The notes under the pieces were generated by a model. The model was not told where the DNA came from and did not search any database. It saw nothing but the letters and a program-made list of their open reading frames with translations. A stretch of DNA of 64,000 bases from Clusia tigrina (Eukaryota > Arthropoda > Insecta > Diptera > Clusiidae): the NCBI GenBank assembly GCA_920105625.2, contig OV050031.1, positions 1,653,501 to 1,717,500 on the forward strand, written 5' to 3'. Both the position numbers and the translations under genes were made by a program. Positions within the stretch are counted from its first letter, which is position 1. The number at the start of each line of letters is the position of its first letter. Shown piece after piece: positions 38,761 through 50,639 of this stretch.

Positions 38761-39804
38761 AGTTTTGGGTGGGGTTCTATTAATAGAGTTTTTAAGTACG
38801 AAATATTTGGTTGTATATAAAGTAGGTGTCTAGTATTCACAAAATCTGATGTACGAGTAGCGTTGGTTACTGTTTATTGCTGGGAGTGGTGCAACCGCTC
38901 TTCGAAGTAGTCGGACATACGACTTCATCCTTCTTTGGTGGTTCTTATATACAATTAGGCTTATTTCAGTTCACTATAAATCCTCGCAAAAGATTCTTTG
39001 AAAAGTGAAGAAATGTTAACTCTTGAAAAAGTTCCAAATTACTTTACAATATTTGTGTTGGATCAATTGTTTGAGCGCGCTTGGTACCATTAACTATTTT
39101 GGTTCTATAATCACAGTTCTGCATTGGTTTTGGAGTGGTTCCTAGAACTGACAACTTACACCATCTAAACTCAATGCTTATGTCAGGCAGGTTTACCGCA
39201 AATAAGAGACCCTCCATGGTATCTATACAGACATACAATATATACTTCAAATACATATAATAATAATATACATATACGTAATATACATATACTTAATATA
39301 CAGTGTATATATACACATTTATACACTATGCACAATAAATATAATCAAAGTACTCGTACTACAATCAAATATTTTCTTCTTTGATTTCCGAAATGTGCAC
39401 AATTTCCTTTTGAAAACACATTTATATTTTATATCCTTCGATGTAAAATGTGAATAGAGAGTAAATAAATAAAAATGTGTTTTCTACATTTCCTCAATTA
39501 ATAAGGCTCTCGCTTTATTATTAACACTGATGCGATTCAATTTCAACGCACGTCTTATTGACTAATGTGATCATTATACTTCGATGGAATTTTCTCAAAA
39601 GGAAATATTTAAGACGTAATCCTGAAGCTTATTTCTAAATAAATTTACATTTTTTTCCAAACCGTGCCAACGTACAAATGCAAGATAGTGATATTAAAAC
39701 AGGTTGCTTTATTTGTCTGTACGAAGAGTTACATATTTTGATTCCTTAACTTGGTTTGGCCAAGACTCTAATAAAACTAACAAATTTGTGGGACATGTAT
39801 AGAC
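38761..39804. other. No supported gene
   Basis: AT-rich spacer with TATACA/TATATA-rich DNA at 39240-39330. The minus frame 39044-39256 has no recognisable motif. Confidence 0.5.
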
Positions 39805-39995
39805 ACCCATGTCCACTAATCACTCTCATAACTCGACACCTATTCAAGATTTATGGACGAAAGTTGCTTTGAAGAATCGCATTCACATTGTAATGGCATA
39901 TAAAGGAAATGGGAGATGAGTTTAAGAACACGTCCACCACCCATTTTACAAAGCTCGAGACCTCATGTCAGTTTACCATATTAGGATCCTGTTGA
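39805..39995. repeat. Dispersed repeat, copy 2 (partner at 36560)
   Basis: Direct-orientation counterpart of 36560-36750, roughly 85% similar by eye. The two copies flank the dead reverse-transcriptase gene, about 3.2 kb apart. Confidence 0.75.
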
Positions 39996-41578
39996 TAATT
40001 ATGAAGCTTCGTTTTGCTTATAATTCTGCACCACACAACTTGAAAGATGGATTGAAGTGCAGGCCAAAAATAGTTCGTAAAATCTCTGCTTCCTACACAA
40101 CTTAATTAGAATATTACGGGCTGAAGTTCTCCTTGTTTACGTTGGTGGTCTTATTAAGGCTTTTTATGTAGGTAAATAGATAGGTGAAATTTAACACCAG
40201 CATTAAGCACCCTGTTTAACACTTTCTCCAGGCACCATCAAGTAAAATTTTGGGCATAAATCTTCTGAAACGTAGTTCAATAATACTCCTTGAAATTTAC
40301 TTGGGTAACTTTTGCCGAAGGTAGTGGCCGAAAACAAAATTTTACCTATCTCTTATCGGCTTATCAGAGGATTTTATTTTCAAAATCAGCAACGAACAAA
40401 GTCAGAAAAACTTAAAGTTAGTCACTTCTGGAAATAAAGTTAAATGTATTGCACAATGTTCACAAGGAAAAGATTCCCTCCCATTGTTGTCCTGGGAAAT
40501 ACACTAATCGAATTCGAATTACCAGTTACCAGTCTTGGTTACAAATAGGTTCAAAGTATATTAACTATACTAATAATGAATGAAAAATATTATAGAAAAT
40601 ATTTACCACTTTTTCATTTACTAACTTTGTTCCCCAGGATTCGATTTCGCCTCTAGTGAGAACGTTGATAGCTCCATATATTTTAAATTATAGTGAGTTT
40701 TGATATGAGAGCTGGCAAAATGCATCACAACAAATCTTACAACAGGGAAAAACACCCAATTCTTGTTTTTGAATTTCCGAAATATGTTCTGGATGCATAA
40801 ATTAATACACACCAAACATCCGCAGAACCATTTCAGCCAGCATTGCTTTGCATAATCAGCACGTACATTCAATCTGATTTGGCTGCTTACAAGTTCCTCA
40901 CGTCCTCTAGGTTGGTGGTTTTCAGTGCTGGTAAACTTTGCAACTCGCTACCAAATGGTAATAAGGCCAAACGCAATCAAAGATGCTAAAATTGAGCAGT
41001 ATTTCAGTGTCTTAAACACTCGTAATAAATAATTTTACTACACTTTTAAGGAAGCTTCTGAATTTTCATTTTTTAAATATGTAACTAAATGACAAAGTGT
41101 TAAATATACAACCAAATAGTTTAAATAAATGAAGTTATATCAACCATTTTCTAGGTAGTGCATTGTTTCTACTGATTTTATGAATATATCTGATATTTTT
41201 TCCTAAGAGTGAGAGTGATATATTCCCTGAACTAAATGGAGGTAGTTTCATTGACTGCTTAACTGCTGCGTATATACGAGGTAAGCAGTTCCTTTGCCTA
41301 ACTTTATTCAAAAGGACATCTAGCGCTCTAATGGCTCAGCGGGCAAGCCTTTTACTAAATTCCATAACAACGCGTCCTACGATTTAACCAAAATAAGCTG
41401 AAGGATGTTTCAAGAAGATGCAAGAGAGTCCACAAATTTAGTTCACTGGTCGAAACTACGTAAAATAGAATTATAGCTGTCATGTATTTAAGAACATAGC
41501 TGCTGCTTCTAGTTATAATAATGTGTAATATATTCATTAAATATACGAAATATTTCTTTTTTCAATACGAGTTCTTTG
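39996..41578. other. No supported gene
   Basis: AT-rich DNA without a recognisable exon or transposon terminus, apart from a short GTAGGTAAATAGATAGGTGAAAT segment near 40165 that may be another retrotransposon tail. Confidence 0.5.
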
Positions 41579-41722
41579 TTGGAATCCTGCCCCGGGCATG
41601 ATCTGAAAAATGCTTCCTTTTCTCTTCGATTCCAAGGCCTTAGTTAAGGCTTAATGTATTATACCCTCGCGTGGTAAGCGGGGGGGAGAGTGACATGGTA
41701 CCATAATAATAATAATTTCTTT
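41579..41722 (+). mobile_element. tRNA-derived SINE, copy E (5'-truncated)
   Basis: Plus-strand copy starting inside the B box (GGAATCCTGCCCCGGGC) and continuing with the family body TGCTTCCTTTTCTCTTCGA and AAGGCCTTAGTTAAGGC, ending in CCATAATAATAATAATT. The A box and the 5' half of the tRNA-like head are missing. It is in the opposite orientation to copies A-C and confirms the body sequence and the (ATA)n-type tail. Confidence 0.65.
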
Positions 41723-42640
41723 TTAATTTATTTTTAATACTAAAAAAGAAAACTAGTCTTTGAAAGAACAAATTCAAAGCCACTGTTAAACGTCTGCACA
41801 CTTAACAGAGAGGCCACAGAATTTTAACAGCAATGAGAATACAAAACACACCTTTGCAGGATTATGTAAAATATTAAGCGAGAGCGGAGAACTACAAATT
41901 CTCTCTGTTTCTCTCTCTCTCTCTCTCTCTCTCTTTCATGTCAACAGAATCCTGAATTTCAACTTTTTAATTCGAATTACAATAATTTATCTGTCCTAAT
42001 AATAAAGAATCGAATGGGTCTGCTTTAACTCTATAATTAACTGGATATATTAACTATGTTAATATGTATATTTGCACTTTGTAATGAATCCGCAGTTTGT
42101 CAACCGTCAACGTAGATGCAAAGTGTATTCAGGAATGATAAACGAACAATATTACGCATTGCTCTGTTTATAATTTGAACTTTTCATGCATCTACGGCAT
42201 AATTTGGTTGCCCATCATTTATGAGATTTGGAGAAGCAATACACACATGAATGCTGCGTTAGGGGGTCATAAGTGACCCAGTAATCGTTAATGGGGAATG
42301 CGGGCAAGGCGTATCTGAACATTTGGTACTACAGCGGGCCAAAATGTTCCAACAAATTTGATTTGACAATGCGGGCAAAGCGTACTCCATTAACTTTGTA
42401 GTGCACTTATCTACGTATATACTTTTGAATTTGAAGTTTGATGGAATTATACTGAAACTATATTTTGTTCGTATACGGATTTTTAACTGTGATGAGAATA
42501 TGTATCGAGATAGTAACCATATGCAGAGGGAAACAACTCCAAGGTTTAGTAGTGTGAATAATAAACCATATTGTCACAGGTGTTTGTTTATGATAAATTG
42601 TAATCTGTCGCGACACCCACGGATATGCAGGTACTTACTG
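41723..42640. other. No supported gene; (CT)n at 41909-41935
   Basis: Contains a pure CT microsatellite and otherwise unremarkable AT-rich DNA. An 89-codon plus frame (42401-42670) has scattered Cys/His but no recognisable zinc-finger spacing, and it runs into the duplicated block that starts near 42637. Confidence 0.45.
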
Positions 42641-42709
42641 ATAAACAATATTATACAGAATATAACTTAATTAATTTTAAATAATGTGAAATGTACTCTA
42701 TTCAATATT

Positions 42710-43261
42710 CTATTCACGAACAAACTGAAACCCCCAAACTTTGACACCTTCAAATTGATTTTCGAATTCAATATTTTTCTGTAGTGTGCCATGTTTAAAC
42801 GTGAAATCATACGAAAATTTAGATTCCAGTTCTATACGAAAGCATATTCGAGCCGATTGTTCATAATATAATTGAGCACATTTCTGTGCGGACACAAATA
42901 AAAAAAATATTTGTGTGGACACACATAAAAATGTGCGGAAGTCAAGGACTTTCTGGAGTAAAGGACATTATTACTATTATTGTTATATATTATTATATAA
43001 TAGTTCTTTTGTTTCAGCGTGGTAGGCGCCCAATACGATTGCGCTTATACTAGACCCGGATTCGCGGTTCCAGAAGTAATGCTGTACATTCGCTTTAAAT
43101 ATTGTTTTCCCATTTGCATCCTCGTTAAAGGATATTCCCAGAGAGGAAATGCTACAATCAAAGTTGAGTTTCTGCATAGACTTTTGTTGTAAATAAATAT
43201 AATTGTAACACCTCAAAGAATATATTGAATGGGCAATTAAATTGACTTTTTTCTCTATCAT
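42710..43261 (-). CDS. Candidate two-exon gene of unknown family, copy 1
   Basis: I do not recognise this protein. On the minus strand an ATG at 43261 opens a frame through KLNFDCSISSLGISFNED and HYFWNRESGSSISAI. A phase-0 GT at 43036 (weak donor GTATTG) pairs with a good acceptor after a T-rich tract (TTTGTGTCCGCACAG, ending at 42884). Exon 2 (42710-42883) then encodes KCAQLYYEQSARICFRIELE, SKFSYDFTFKHGTLQ and ends WGFQFVRE. The intron would be 153 bp, leaving about 133 residues rich in alternating hydrophobics, which suggests a beta-rich fold. No signal peptide is obvious, so an upstream exon may exist. A near-identical exon 2 and intron recur at 49292-49607, with a divergent first exon. 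Alternatives are a pseudogene pair or a non-coding repeat. Confidence in expression is low. Confidence 0.3.
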
Positions 43262-44374
43262 TAAAAAATAATTGCTGAAAAAATTGTTTAAGACTAGTTG
43301 ATAAATTTAGCAAATTTGTGAACGTGCTACAAAGGAACTAATCAGTTGCGAGTTATTTTTTAGGCGTATTAGCCACTATTACCATTTATATTCCAAATTA
43401 AAATTGGTAACGAAAAGGACATTTTAAAAATTGTGAATTAAATTGTAAAAACTGATACGCAATTGAAATCAAGTCCAACAAATTCAAAATCACAAGGTGC
43501 AATCTGTGTCTACGTTAGAAACAGACAAAAAAATAAGCATAGGATAATTTTAGTTTGCAGGCATTCCTGTAACTCATTCTACCATCTTTAAAGTCGTCTT
43601 TCTTTGAAGTCCTTTTAAACAGCTCGGCTCATTAACTATAATAAAAGCTAAAACCGTATGAAAACGCACATCTTGTGGAATGACCTTTTGTCGTTCAAAC
43701 ACGGGACGCGTTGTGAGGCTCATTCTACTGGTAATTAAAACCCCGCAAGCAACCATAATCTACAACGGAGAACAATTGGTGCATATCTACGTGTGTAGCT
43801 ATGCACGCAAAACCCAACGATATGACTAGCTAATGGATTGTTGCCAAGTTTGGGTGCAGATTTCGCACTTAGGCCGATTTCAGTTCATTGAACCACTTCG
43901 TGTTTGATTTTATTATTGAAAGCGATGTCGCACTGATTGTCGGTGGTGTGGAATCTGTGGCAATTAATGCCAGATATTCGGTGATAATAACAGTTACTGT
44001 GCTTCAATACTACATATTTTATATGCCGTATTTCTAACGATAAGTCGTAGCCTGGCTATCAGTCCCTCATACAATGAAAAGGATGCAAGTTTTTATGAAT
44101 GTGTTCTTCAAATTAGATAAGATTAAACAATATTTTCCAACGAATTTATTTTATAATATTTACATTTATATATGACCTGATCAATTTCGAAATCAACATA
44201 TAGCATAAATTGTCTTAAGTGCAATAAAACACATTAAGAAGACATCAAGAACACCATAAAATGTTTTACGGTTTGAAGTTACTGAGTTGGAGGCTGGTTC
44301 CCATACGCAAAATGTTCAAAAAGAAATTTCTATATATGTATATATCTTTATATACATATATACATATGTATATA

Positions 44375-44431
<57 letters not shown>

Positions 44432-45068
44432 ATATATCTTTATAATACCTTTTACTTCAATTTTTTATATATATTTACAATATATAAAATAAAGAAATAG
44501 TTGCGGTTGTTTACATGCGTGTCTAGGTTAATAAAGCAGAAGCCTCCAACTCGGGTTTAGTCGATGTTACTTGGAACAATTTTATTGTTATTATTAGAAT
44601 TTGCACAAAAATAAGTTTTTGTACAATTGGGAACAGGAACACTAGCGGCTGCGGCTTTCAGCTCTCATGGAACAATTTTAACAATTTATCTATTCCACTT
44701 TAACGAAATCATTCAAGAAAGAATTCCGTTCACATCGTAAGACAAATCATGCCAATCTGAACTTTGTTGTTAAGTCATGCTGCCACAGGTATTTAGAAGG
44801 AGGAGGTACTAACTCAGCTCAAGAGAAGTAAATAATTGTATAGTCGAGAAGACAGAAAACTGCCTTTGCTTAAAAATAATTAAATTTGAGTACATTTGCC
44901 ATCGATCTGATGAAAGGATGAAACAGTTTTAACCCCTCAACTGAATATAACGCTTGGGTACATTAAACCACCTTTAAAGAGTGGTTGCGGTATATATTAG
45001 TAAACTCGAAAAGAAGGCAACAGTATCATTTCATTAATCGATTTGGTCATTTCAGACACTACAGATAT
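43262..45068. other. No supported gene; (TA)n at about 44371-44425
   Basis: AT-rich spacer ending at the second DD41D element. The 79-codon plus frame 44261-44500 runs through the TA microsatellite and is an artefact. Confidence 0.5.
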
Positions 45069-45069
45069 A

Positions 45070-45983
45070 GGGTGTTTTTTTAGACGTGTGGTTTTCAATC
45101 TGGCAATACTCTTTTCGGAGTTGGTCTTTTTAACAGCTGTCACTTGATTTATGCTCAGTTTGGTTAGCCATTTCACATAATTGAAGTCGAACGACCATCA
45201 AGCGCGTCGCACGTTCGGTGTATGGGCCCAAAACGAGATGGCCACCGATCCCGATTTTCACAAGAAAATTTTGTTCAGCGATGAAGCTCACTTTTGGTTG
45301 AATGGGTACGTTAATAAGCAAAATTGTCGCATTTGGAGTGACGATAATCCACAAGCCATTGTTGAGACGCCGTTACATCCTCAAAGAGTCACTGTTTGGT
45401 GTGCTCTATGGGCAGAGGGAATATTGGTCCATATTTCTTCAAAATTGAAGCCGGCTATACTGTTACAGTCAATGGGGAACACTATAGAGCCATGATTAAT
45501 GACTTTTTCGTGCCTGAATTGGAGGATGTTGATGTGGACGACCTTTGGTTCCAACAAGACGGCGCTACATGCCATACAGCCAACGAAACAATCAATTTAT
45601 TGAAGGAAACTTTTGGTGAGCGCATTATCTCGCGACGTGGGCCTGTGGTGTGGCCTCCAAGATCTTGCGATTTAACACCGCTGGACTATTTTTTGTGGGA
45701 TTATCTGAAGTCGCTTGTCTACGCAGATAAGCCCGAGACGATTGACGCCTTGGCAGAGAATATACGGCGCGTTATTGCTGACATACGGCCCCAATTGGTG
45801 CAAAAAGTGGTCGAAAATTGGGCCTCTCGGCTGGAATTTTTTCGAGGCCACTTGCCCGAAATCATTTTTAAAACATAATGGCAAACCCTTATCTTTATAT
45901 TAAAGCTAAATTCTTGGCCATAACATTAAATTATATGCGTATTATTTCTGCTTGATAACCACTCACAACTGAAAAAAACACCC
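45070..45983 (+). mobile_element. DD41D (rosa-like) mariner, internally deleted
   Basis: The ends are clear inverted repeats: left GGGTGTTTTTTTAGACGTGT, right (reverse complemented) GGGTGTTTTTTTCAGTTGTG, flanked by TA on both sides (45068-45069 and 45984-45985) as the target duplication. At 914 bp it is about 390 bp shorter than the copy at 1531-2832. The missing part is the N-terminal half of the transposase; the junction lies near 45178, where 5' UTR-like sequence runs directly into ELKSNDHQ. The sequence differs widely from the first copy, so they represent two subfamilies, not one burst. Confidence 0.9.
45175..45878 (+). pseudogene. DD41D transposase remnant: catalytic domain only, frameshifted
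   Basis: The frame keeps all three acidic catalytic positions: ILFSDEAHFWLNG, LWFQQDGATCHTA and SCDLTPLDYFLWD, with 41 residues between the second and third Asp. The DNA-binding helix-turn-helix half is deleted. A one-base shift at about 45410-45420 separates VWCALWAEG from NIGPYFFKIEAG. After the shift the frame is open to the stop at 45878. An intact acidic triad in an otherwise dead protein shows that the deletion and frameshift, not active-site decay, killed this copy. Confidence 0.88.
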
Positions 45984-45985
45984 TA

Positions 45986-47639
45986 TTCATATTCTTGCAC
46001 AGATGAAGTCACTCCTCAAATACATTTAAGTGCATTTATTTATTTAGTTTTAAAATGAATACGAATTATTACAGTGAAGTGTCAACTTTGACACAATTTA
46101 TTTATTTTGTAGTTTAAAGCAAGGTGATAATTCCTTGACGCCCCACATCTAATGGCAGGGACCAAGGAGTACTAGCATAGAATTATGCTAATTTCCACAG
46201 GCGCCTAAAATTATGCTTCCGTTATTCAAAAGATGAATCTTTACTTATCCGAGCTAATGCGAAATTATGTTCCTACTCCAAGTGTGCAAATATTGTTACA
46301 CAGTTTATCGATTACCACGCGCTTCAATTGATTTACACACACACACACACACAAACACGCAGCGTATTCGTATGCGTTCATGTATAAAATTCCATATTGC
46401 AAGACGTTTATGAGTTATCTGAATAAATAAACACATATGGGAGAACAAACAAACGTTCACATCCTCCAATGTGTTATCATTTATCAACCTCCTGATTGTA
46501 CTGACAGGAAATTAAATTTTTTTTAAACGCTTAAGCTGGTGTGTGTGTGTGTGTGTGTGTGTGTGAGTTCACAACCTATACCTAATAACTGAAGACTATT
46601 AAGTTACCAGTAGCAAAACGGAAACCCTTTTCACTCAGTTTATTACGGCCTATTATTTAGCACCCGAAATGTTGCATATGAACCGGTGAAGCAGAAAGCT
46701 TTTAGGGCGCAATTTAGTGAATGGTTAAGATGCGTTTCAGCCAGTTGAGCACCCATCAATCAAATCAAATGAAGAGTTATGGCAATTTTGTTGTGCACAA
46801 ATTAATTAAAATATTGCAGTAAGAGGCAATTAAACAATAACTTTATTTAATTGGAAAAGTTTTAATTGCATAAAATGAACAATTTGGTTTTCGAATCGGT
46901 GAACGTATTGCCGAGCAATAACGCATGAAAAGTAATTGCAATTGTTTAAAGCCACTCCCAGTTGCCACTGCCGCACTATTCGCATGCCCATCAAGACATT
47001 TTTCTGTGAGTGGTGGAGCGGCAAGGCACAAGATGCGTCGTAAAATTGATTATTTCACAAAGTGGGATCCTTTTAGTGAAGGATCCCAAACATTTTTGCA
47101 CAATGTTGGACACACATTTATTAAATTTTTCACTCGTCAACTCTTTAAATCAATACTTTCCGTTGAGTTGTTGAAGTATGACTGAATTTCATTTATACTC
47201 GCCCTGCCCCATGTTAACCAATCTTGCATATTTGCAAGTACATTCCAGCAAAATGAGTGTCTGTTTAAAATTCTTCAGCAGGAAATTGAAGAAATATCCT
47301 TTGACTATTATTATATGCAATTATATATAATCAAACACGGTTAATGTATTTTAATTTAAAATTGAAAATATCATTTAAAGTCATTTTTTTATATTATGTT
47401 TATTGTTATAATTAATTATACAAACAAACTCAAGGTTTATCTTAAAGCTAAGCACCAACAGGCAGGATTTTCGACCTATATTTTATATTTTCACCGTGGA
47501 TACATTAAATTTCAAATATTATTTCACAGGATCATGGAAATGTTTCCGTTTGTGGCGTTGTTTATTAATTCTTTTATTCTTTTATTATATTTCTTGCATA
47601 TGTCGTCAGTTATGTTGCATTCATTCCAGACATATATTC
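45986..47639. other. No supported gene; two dinucleotide repeats
   Basis: Holds a (CA)n run at about 46334-46352 and a (GT)n run at about 46539-46565. The frames at 46830-47031 and 46925-47185 overlap on opposite strands and show no motif. Confidence 0.5.
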
Positions 47640-48300
47640 CGACTAGAAGAGAGTGGCAAACACCAATGCCATGCAGAAGGGGGGAACTGAATTTCTACAC
47701 TGATATTTAAGTTCATATCATTAGTTGGAGGGCCCCACTCAACTACCAAACCAAGCTTGACGATAGAGTCGGTTTTGGAGTTTTCTCAAAAGAAGTGGGT
47801 CTGGAACTTTCTTTCCGCCTCCCCGAGCACTGCAGTGTTTATCAAGCAGAGGTCCTAGCCATAAAAGAGGTAGACGTAACAAAAAATATTATAAATATCT
47901 ACTCGGTGGCACTGAAATCAAAGGTTGCTGAGGACTGCCGGGCTAAATGATATCAGTACCGTTTTCAGGGTACGCTTTGTATGAGTTCCGGGGCATAGGG
48001 ATATTGAGGGGAACTGTAGGGCTGATGACTTAGCCAGACGGGGTACCAACCTTCCTCTGTGCACGGACAGATGCGAGGTTGGAATACCAATTACCACCTG
48101 TAAACTGATGCTGAAGGATAGGGTCGTGCGTGAGGCCAACGGGTCTTGGGCACTTGCTTAACGACCGTGGTGTCCGGAACTTAATAGAAGGAAATCTAGA
48201 GACTTGCTTGCCTTGTGGGTGCTTTTCCGGAAGGGTTTATTGACTTGTATGTATTTATTTTCTATTGTGTGTTATAAACTTGTAGAACGAGGGCTTTCTG
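47640..48300 (+). pseudogene. RNase H fragment of a non-LTR retrotransposon
   Basis: Plus strand: RGELNFYTD at 47681-47704 (first catalytic Asp), then a 48-bp in-frame insertion containing a stop, then KLDDRVGFGVFSKEVGLELS, SVYQAEVLAIKE (catalytic Glu), a gap where the middle Asp block should be, VPGHRDIEGNCRADDLARRG (last block, His and Asp present) and the downstream linker to about 48250. The element is 5'- and 3'-truncated with at least one frameshift near 47930. The sequence differs from the other RNase H relics here, so it is a separate lineage. Confidence 0.75.
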
Positions 48301-48839
48301 CCTAGTCTAGTAAAGCTCAAACAAGGAATATTTTGTATGTAAAATAATTTGTTATATTTCCAAATAGTCTTCTCAGTGCACTTAGTCCACAGATCTACCA
48401 ATATTTCGACGCCCTTCCACTATTTAACCAACTTCCTTACGAAAATCGATATCGCTTCAAGTTAGAAAGCAGGAAATAGTCACACGAAATTGCCTCTGGA
48501 GAATATGACAAATAGCGAAGCAGCTGCAATGAAGACGAGAAACTCCTACATTGTCCTGGAGAAAGATAATTATTTTATTCGTCAAATGCGCATTTTATTT
48601 TCAAAACGTAGATTGAGAAATATTCGCCCAAGTTATGTGGACTTAGGCACTGTGCTAAAAACTGTGGCCTTGCCCTTGTTGGCCTTCAGTGTTGCTGATT
48701 TTGTTGTTCTGTGCTGGGTCTCTGTTGTTCTATGATGGATCCATGTTTACTCCATAATCATAAACCATGAAAAGTTCTTCGGATTCCCATAATGAGGTCA
48801 CAAGTGTTTGCTTACAATCAATGGCAATCAGACGCGATA

Positions 48840-49135
48840 GATATATAGATAGATAGATATGTTTAAGGGTGTTATGCACTGTGACCTGAAATGTCTATTT
48901 ATTTGAAAGATGAGAATAGTCTCATCTACAGACCTTCTGTCAGGTTAATTTTCGACAGGAATTCATATATTTTGGAGGAATCAAGAAAGGGATCCTGCTC
49001 GTATCTAAGATATATTCTCCAAAATACCTGAGTATATTATGTGCCAATGGTCCGCAGTCTGTGATCAGGTGCAGTGAGGTTTCGTCACTTTCTGAATCAA
49101 ACGCGATATCCCCCCATCTTCCGGAACGTTTAAAT
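48840..49135 (-). pseudogene. C-terminus and 3' tail of a non-LTR retrotransposon
   Basis: Minus strand: FDSESDETSLHLITDCGPLA, the region after the zinc knuckle in RNase H-bearing non-LTR elements, then ILRYFGEYILDTSRI, with a frame break before a short EFLSKINLTEGL-type end and a stop near 48935. A 3' UTR with GGTCACAGTGCATAA follows, and a (TATC)n tail at 48840-48860. Severe 5' truncation is typical of target-primed integration. The 3' UTR resembles that of 33107-34110. Confidence 0.65.
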
Positions 49136-49291
49136 AAATATGCGGACTCTTAATTATTTTATTACTGTTAAACAATATCATACAGAATATAACTTAATAA
49201 TTTTTAAATAATGTGAAATGTACTCTATTAAATATTATATTCACGAACAAACTGATACCAAACTATATCCATAATTTTTACTAGATATTCT

Positions 49292-49822
49292 TTACTGATA
49301 CCCCCAAACTTTGGCACCTTCAAATTGAATTTCGGATTCAATATTTTTCTGTAGTGTGCCATGTTTAAACGTGAAATCATACGAAAATTTAGATTCCAGT
49401 TCTATACGAAAGCATATTCGAGCCGATTGTTCATAATATAATTGAGCACATTTCTGTGCGGACACAAATAAAAAAAATATTTGTGTGGACACACATAAAA
49501 ATGTGCGGAAGTCAAGGACTTTCTTGAGTAAAGGACATTATTACTATTATTGTTATATATTATTATATAATAGTTCTTTTGTTTCAGCGTGGTAGGCGCC
49601 CAATACGATTGCGCTTATACTAGACCCGGATTCGCGGTTCCACAAGTAATCCTGTATTTTGAGAACATTCTCTTGATATGTTGGATAATTATTTTTCAAG
49701 TCGCCGCCTGAGTTGGTTCCATTATATCCTAGCCTATTAAAGGATCCTTCCAGAAAGGAAATGCCACTCACAAAGTTGAGTGTCTGCTTAGACTTATGTC
49801 TATAAGCGGATATCGCAAACAC
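49292..49822 (-). CDS. Candidate two-exon gene of unknown family, copy 2
   Basis: This parallels 42710-43261. Exon 2 (49292-49453) and the 153-bp intron (49454-49606) are almost identical to copy 1, and the exon-intron phases agree. Exon 1 shares its start (KSKQTLNF against KSMQKLNF) and its end (YLWNRESGSSISAI), but the middle is unrelated and longer: FLEGSFNRLGYNGTNSGG and onward to NVLKIQDYLW. No ATG opens the frame (49822 is GTG), and an AG (CGCTTATAG) sits just before the shared part, so an upstream exon is plausible. Exon 2 ends earlier, at WGYQ. Homology continues about 130 bp beyond the stop, with a ~50 bp insertion in this copy. The family is not recognised; a pseudogene is possible. 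Confidence 0.3.
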
Positions 49823-50024
49823 AATAGATTATTTTTAATGAATATAGGTAAATTTATACAGTTCCAGGAGCAGCACTACTAATTCAGCTTTCTAATTTTG
49901 AAATGTTTAATTACTGTAACAATAAATTGTAAATTAAACAAATTATGGCATTTTTCTTCTAAACCATAAGTTTGACTAAAATGAGATTTTGGTAACAAAT
50001 TTGTAGAAATAGATTGTTTTACTA

Positions 50025-50132
50025 GGCTTCTGGACGAGCCAAATGAACCATTTTGAAGGGCTATTTCCAGGTAAACTGGGCTTCTGGACGAGCCAAATGA
50101 ACCATTTTGAAGAGCTATTTCCAGGTCAAATC
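50025..50132. repeat. 54-bp tandem duplication
   Basis: GGCTTCTGGACGAGCCAAAT begins at 50025 and again at 50079. The two units differ at a couple of bases. Confidence 0.95.
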
Positions 50133-50260
50133 AATAAAACATCAACTGCATCAATGCTTTAAATTTATAAAAGCCTACTCCCCTCTCAACACAATGAAAT
50201 TTGAACTCATATCTCAAAGGGAGGAAAATGAAATATTGAATTCCAAGTTGGAACTTTATG

Positions 50261-50370
50261 CATTTTATTTCTCAACTTCCAGTTTTCCAGGGTTCGGCAC
50301 ATTGCAGCTAAAACCCATTTTATTTCTCAACTTCCAGTTTTCCAGGGTTCGGCACATTGCAGCTAAAACC
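50261..50370. repeat. 55-bp tandem duplication
   Basis: CATTTTATTTCTCAACTTCC begins at 50261 and again at 50316, virtually identical over the unit. Confidence 0.95.
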
Positions 50371-50428
50371 ATCACCTACATATATCTTAAAATGAGATGG
50401 AATACGAATGCAACTAAGTAACTCTGTA

Positions 50429-50635
50429 TTAAATCCAACTTTTTGCTATCGAATGAATACGATTCTTAAATTTGCGATGTAGCATCGTTTCAATAGTTCG
50501 CATTAAGGAGGAGTTATTATCATTAGTCACAACTCTCAAGGGAATGTCCAACACTTCGCACCAATTCCTAATGATACCATTAGCATCGATTCCTCTTAAC
50601 TTAAGTAACTGAGTTAACTGACTTCGACACTCCAC
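50429..50635 (-). other. Unrecognised open stretch of coding-like composition
   Basis: A 68-codon minus-strand frame contains LLKLRGIDANGIIRNWCEVL and MLHRKFKNRIHSIAKSWI before a TAA. It looks more protein-like than its AT-rich surroundings and could be an exon (a possible acceptor, ACTTAAG, lies near 50600) or a transposon piece. I recognise no family. Confidence 0.2.
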
Positions 50636-50639
50636 ATAC

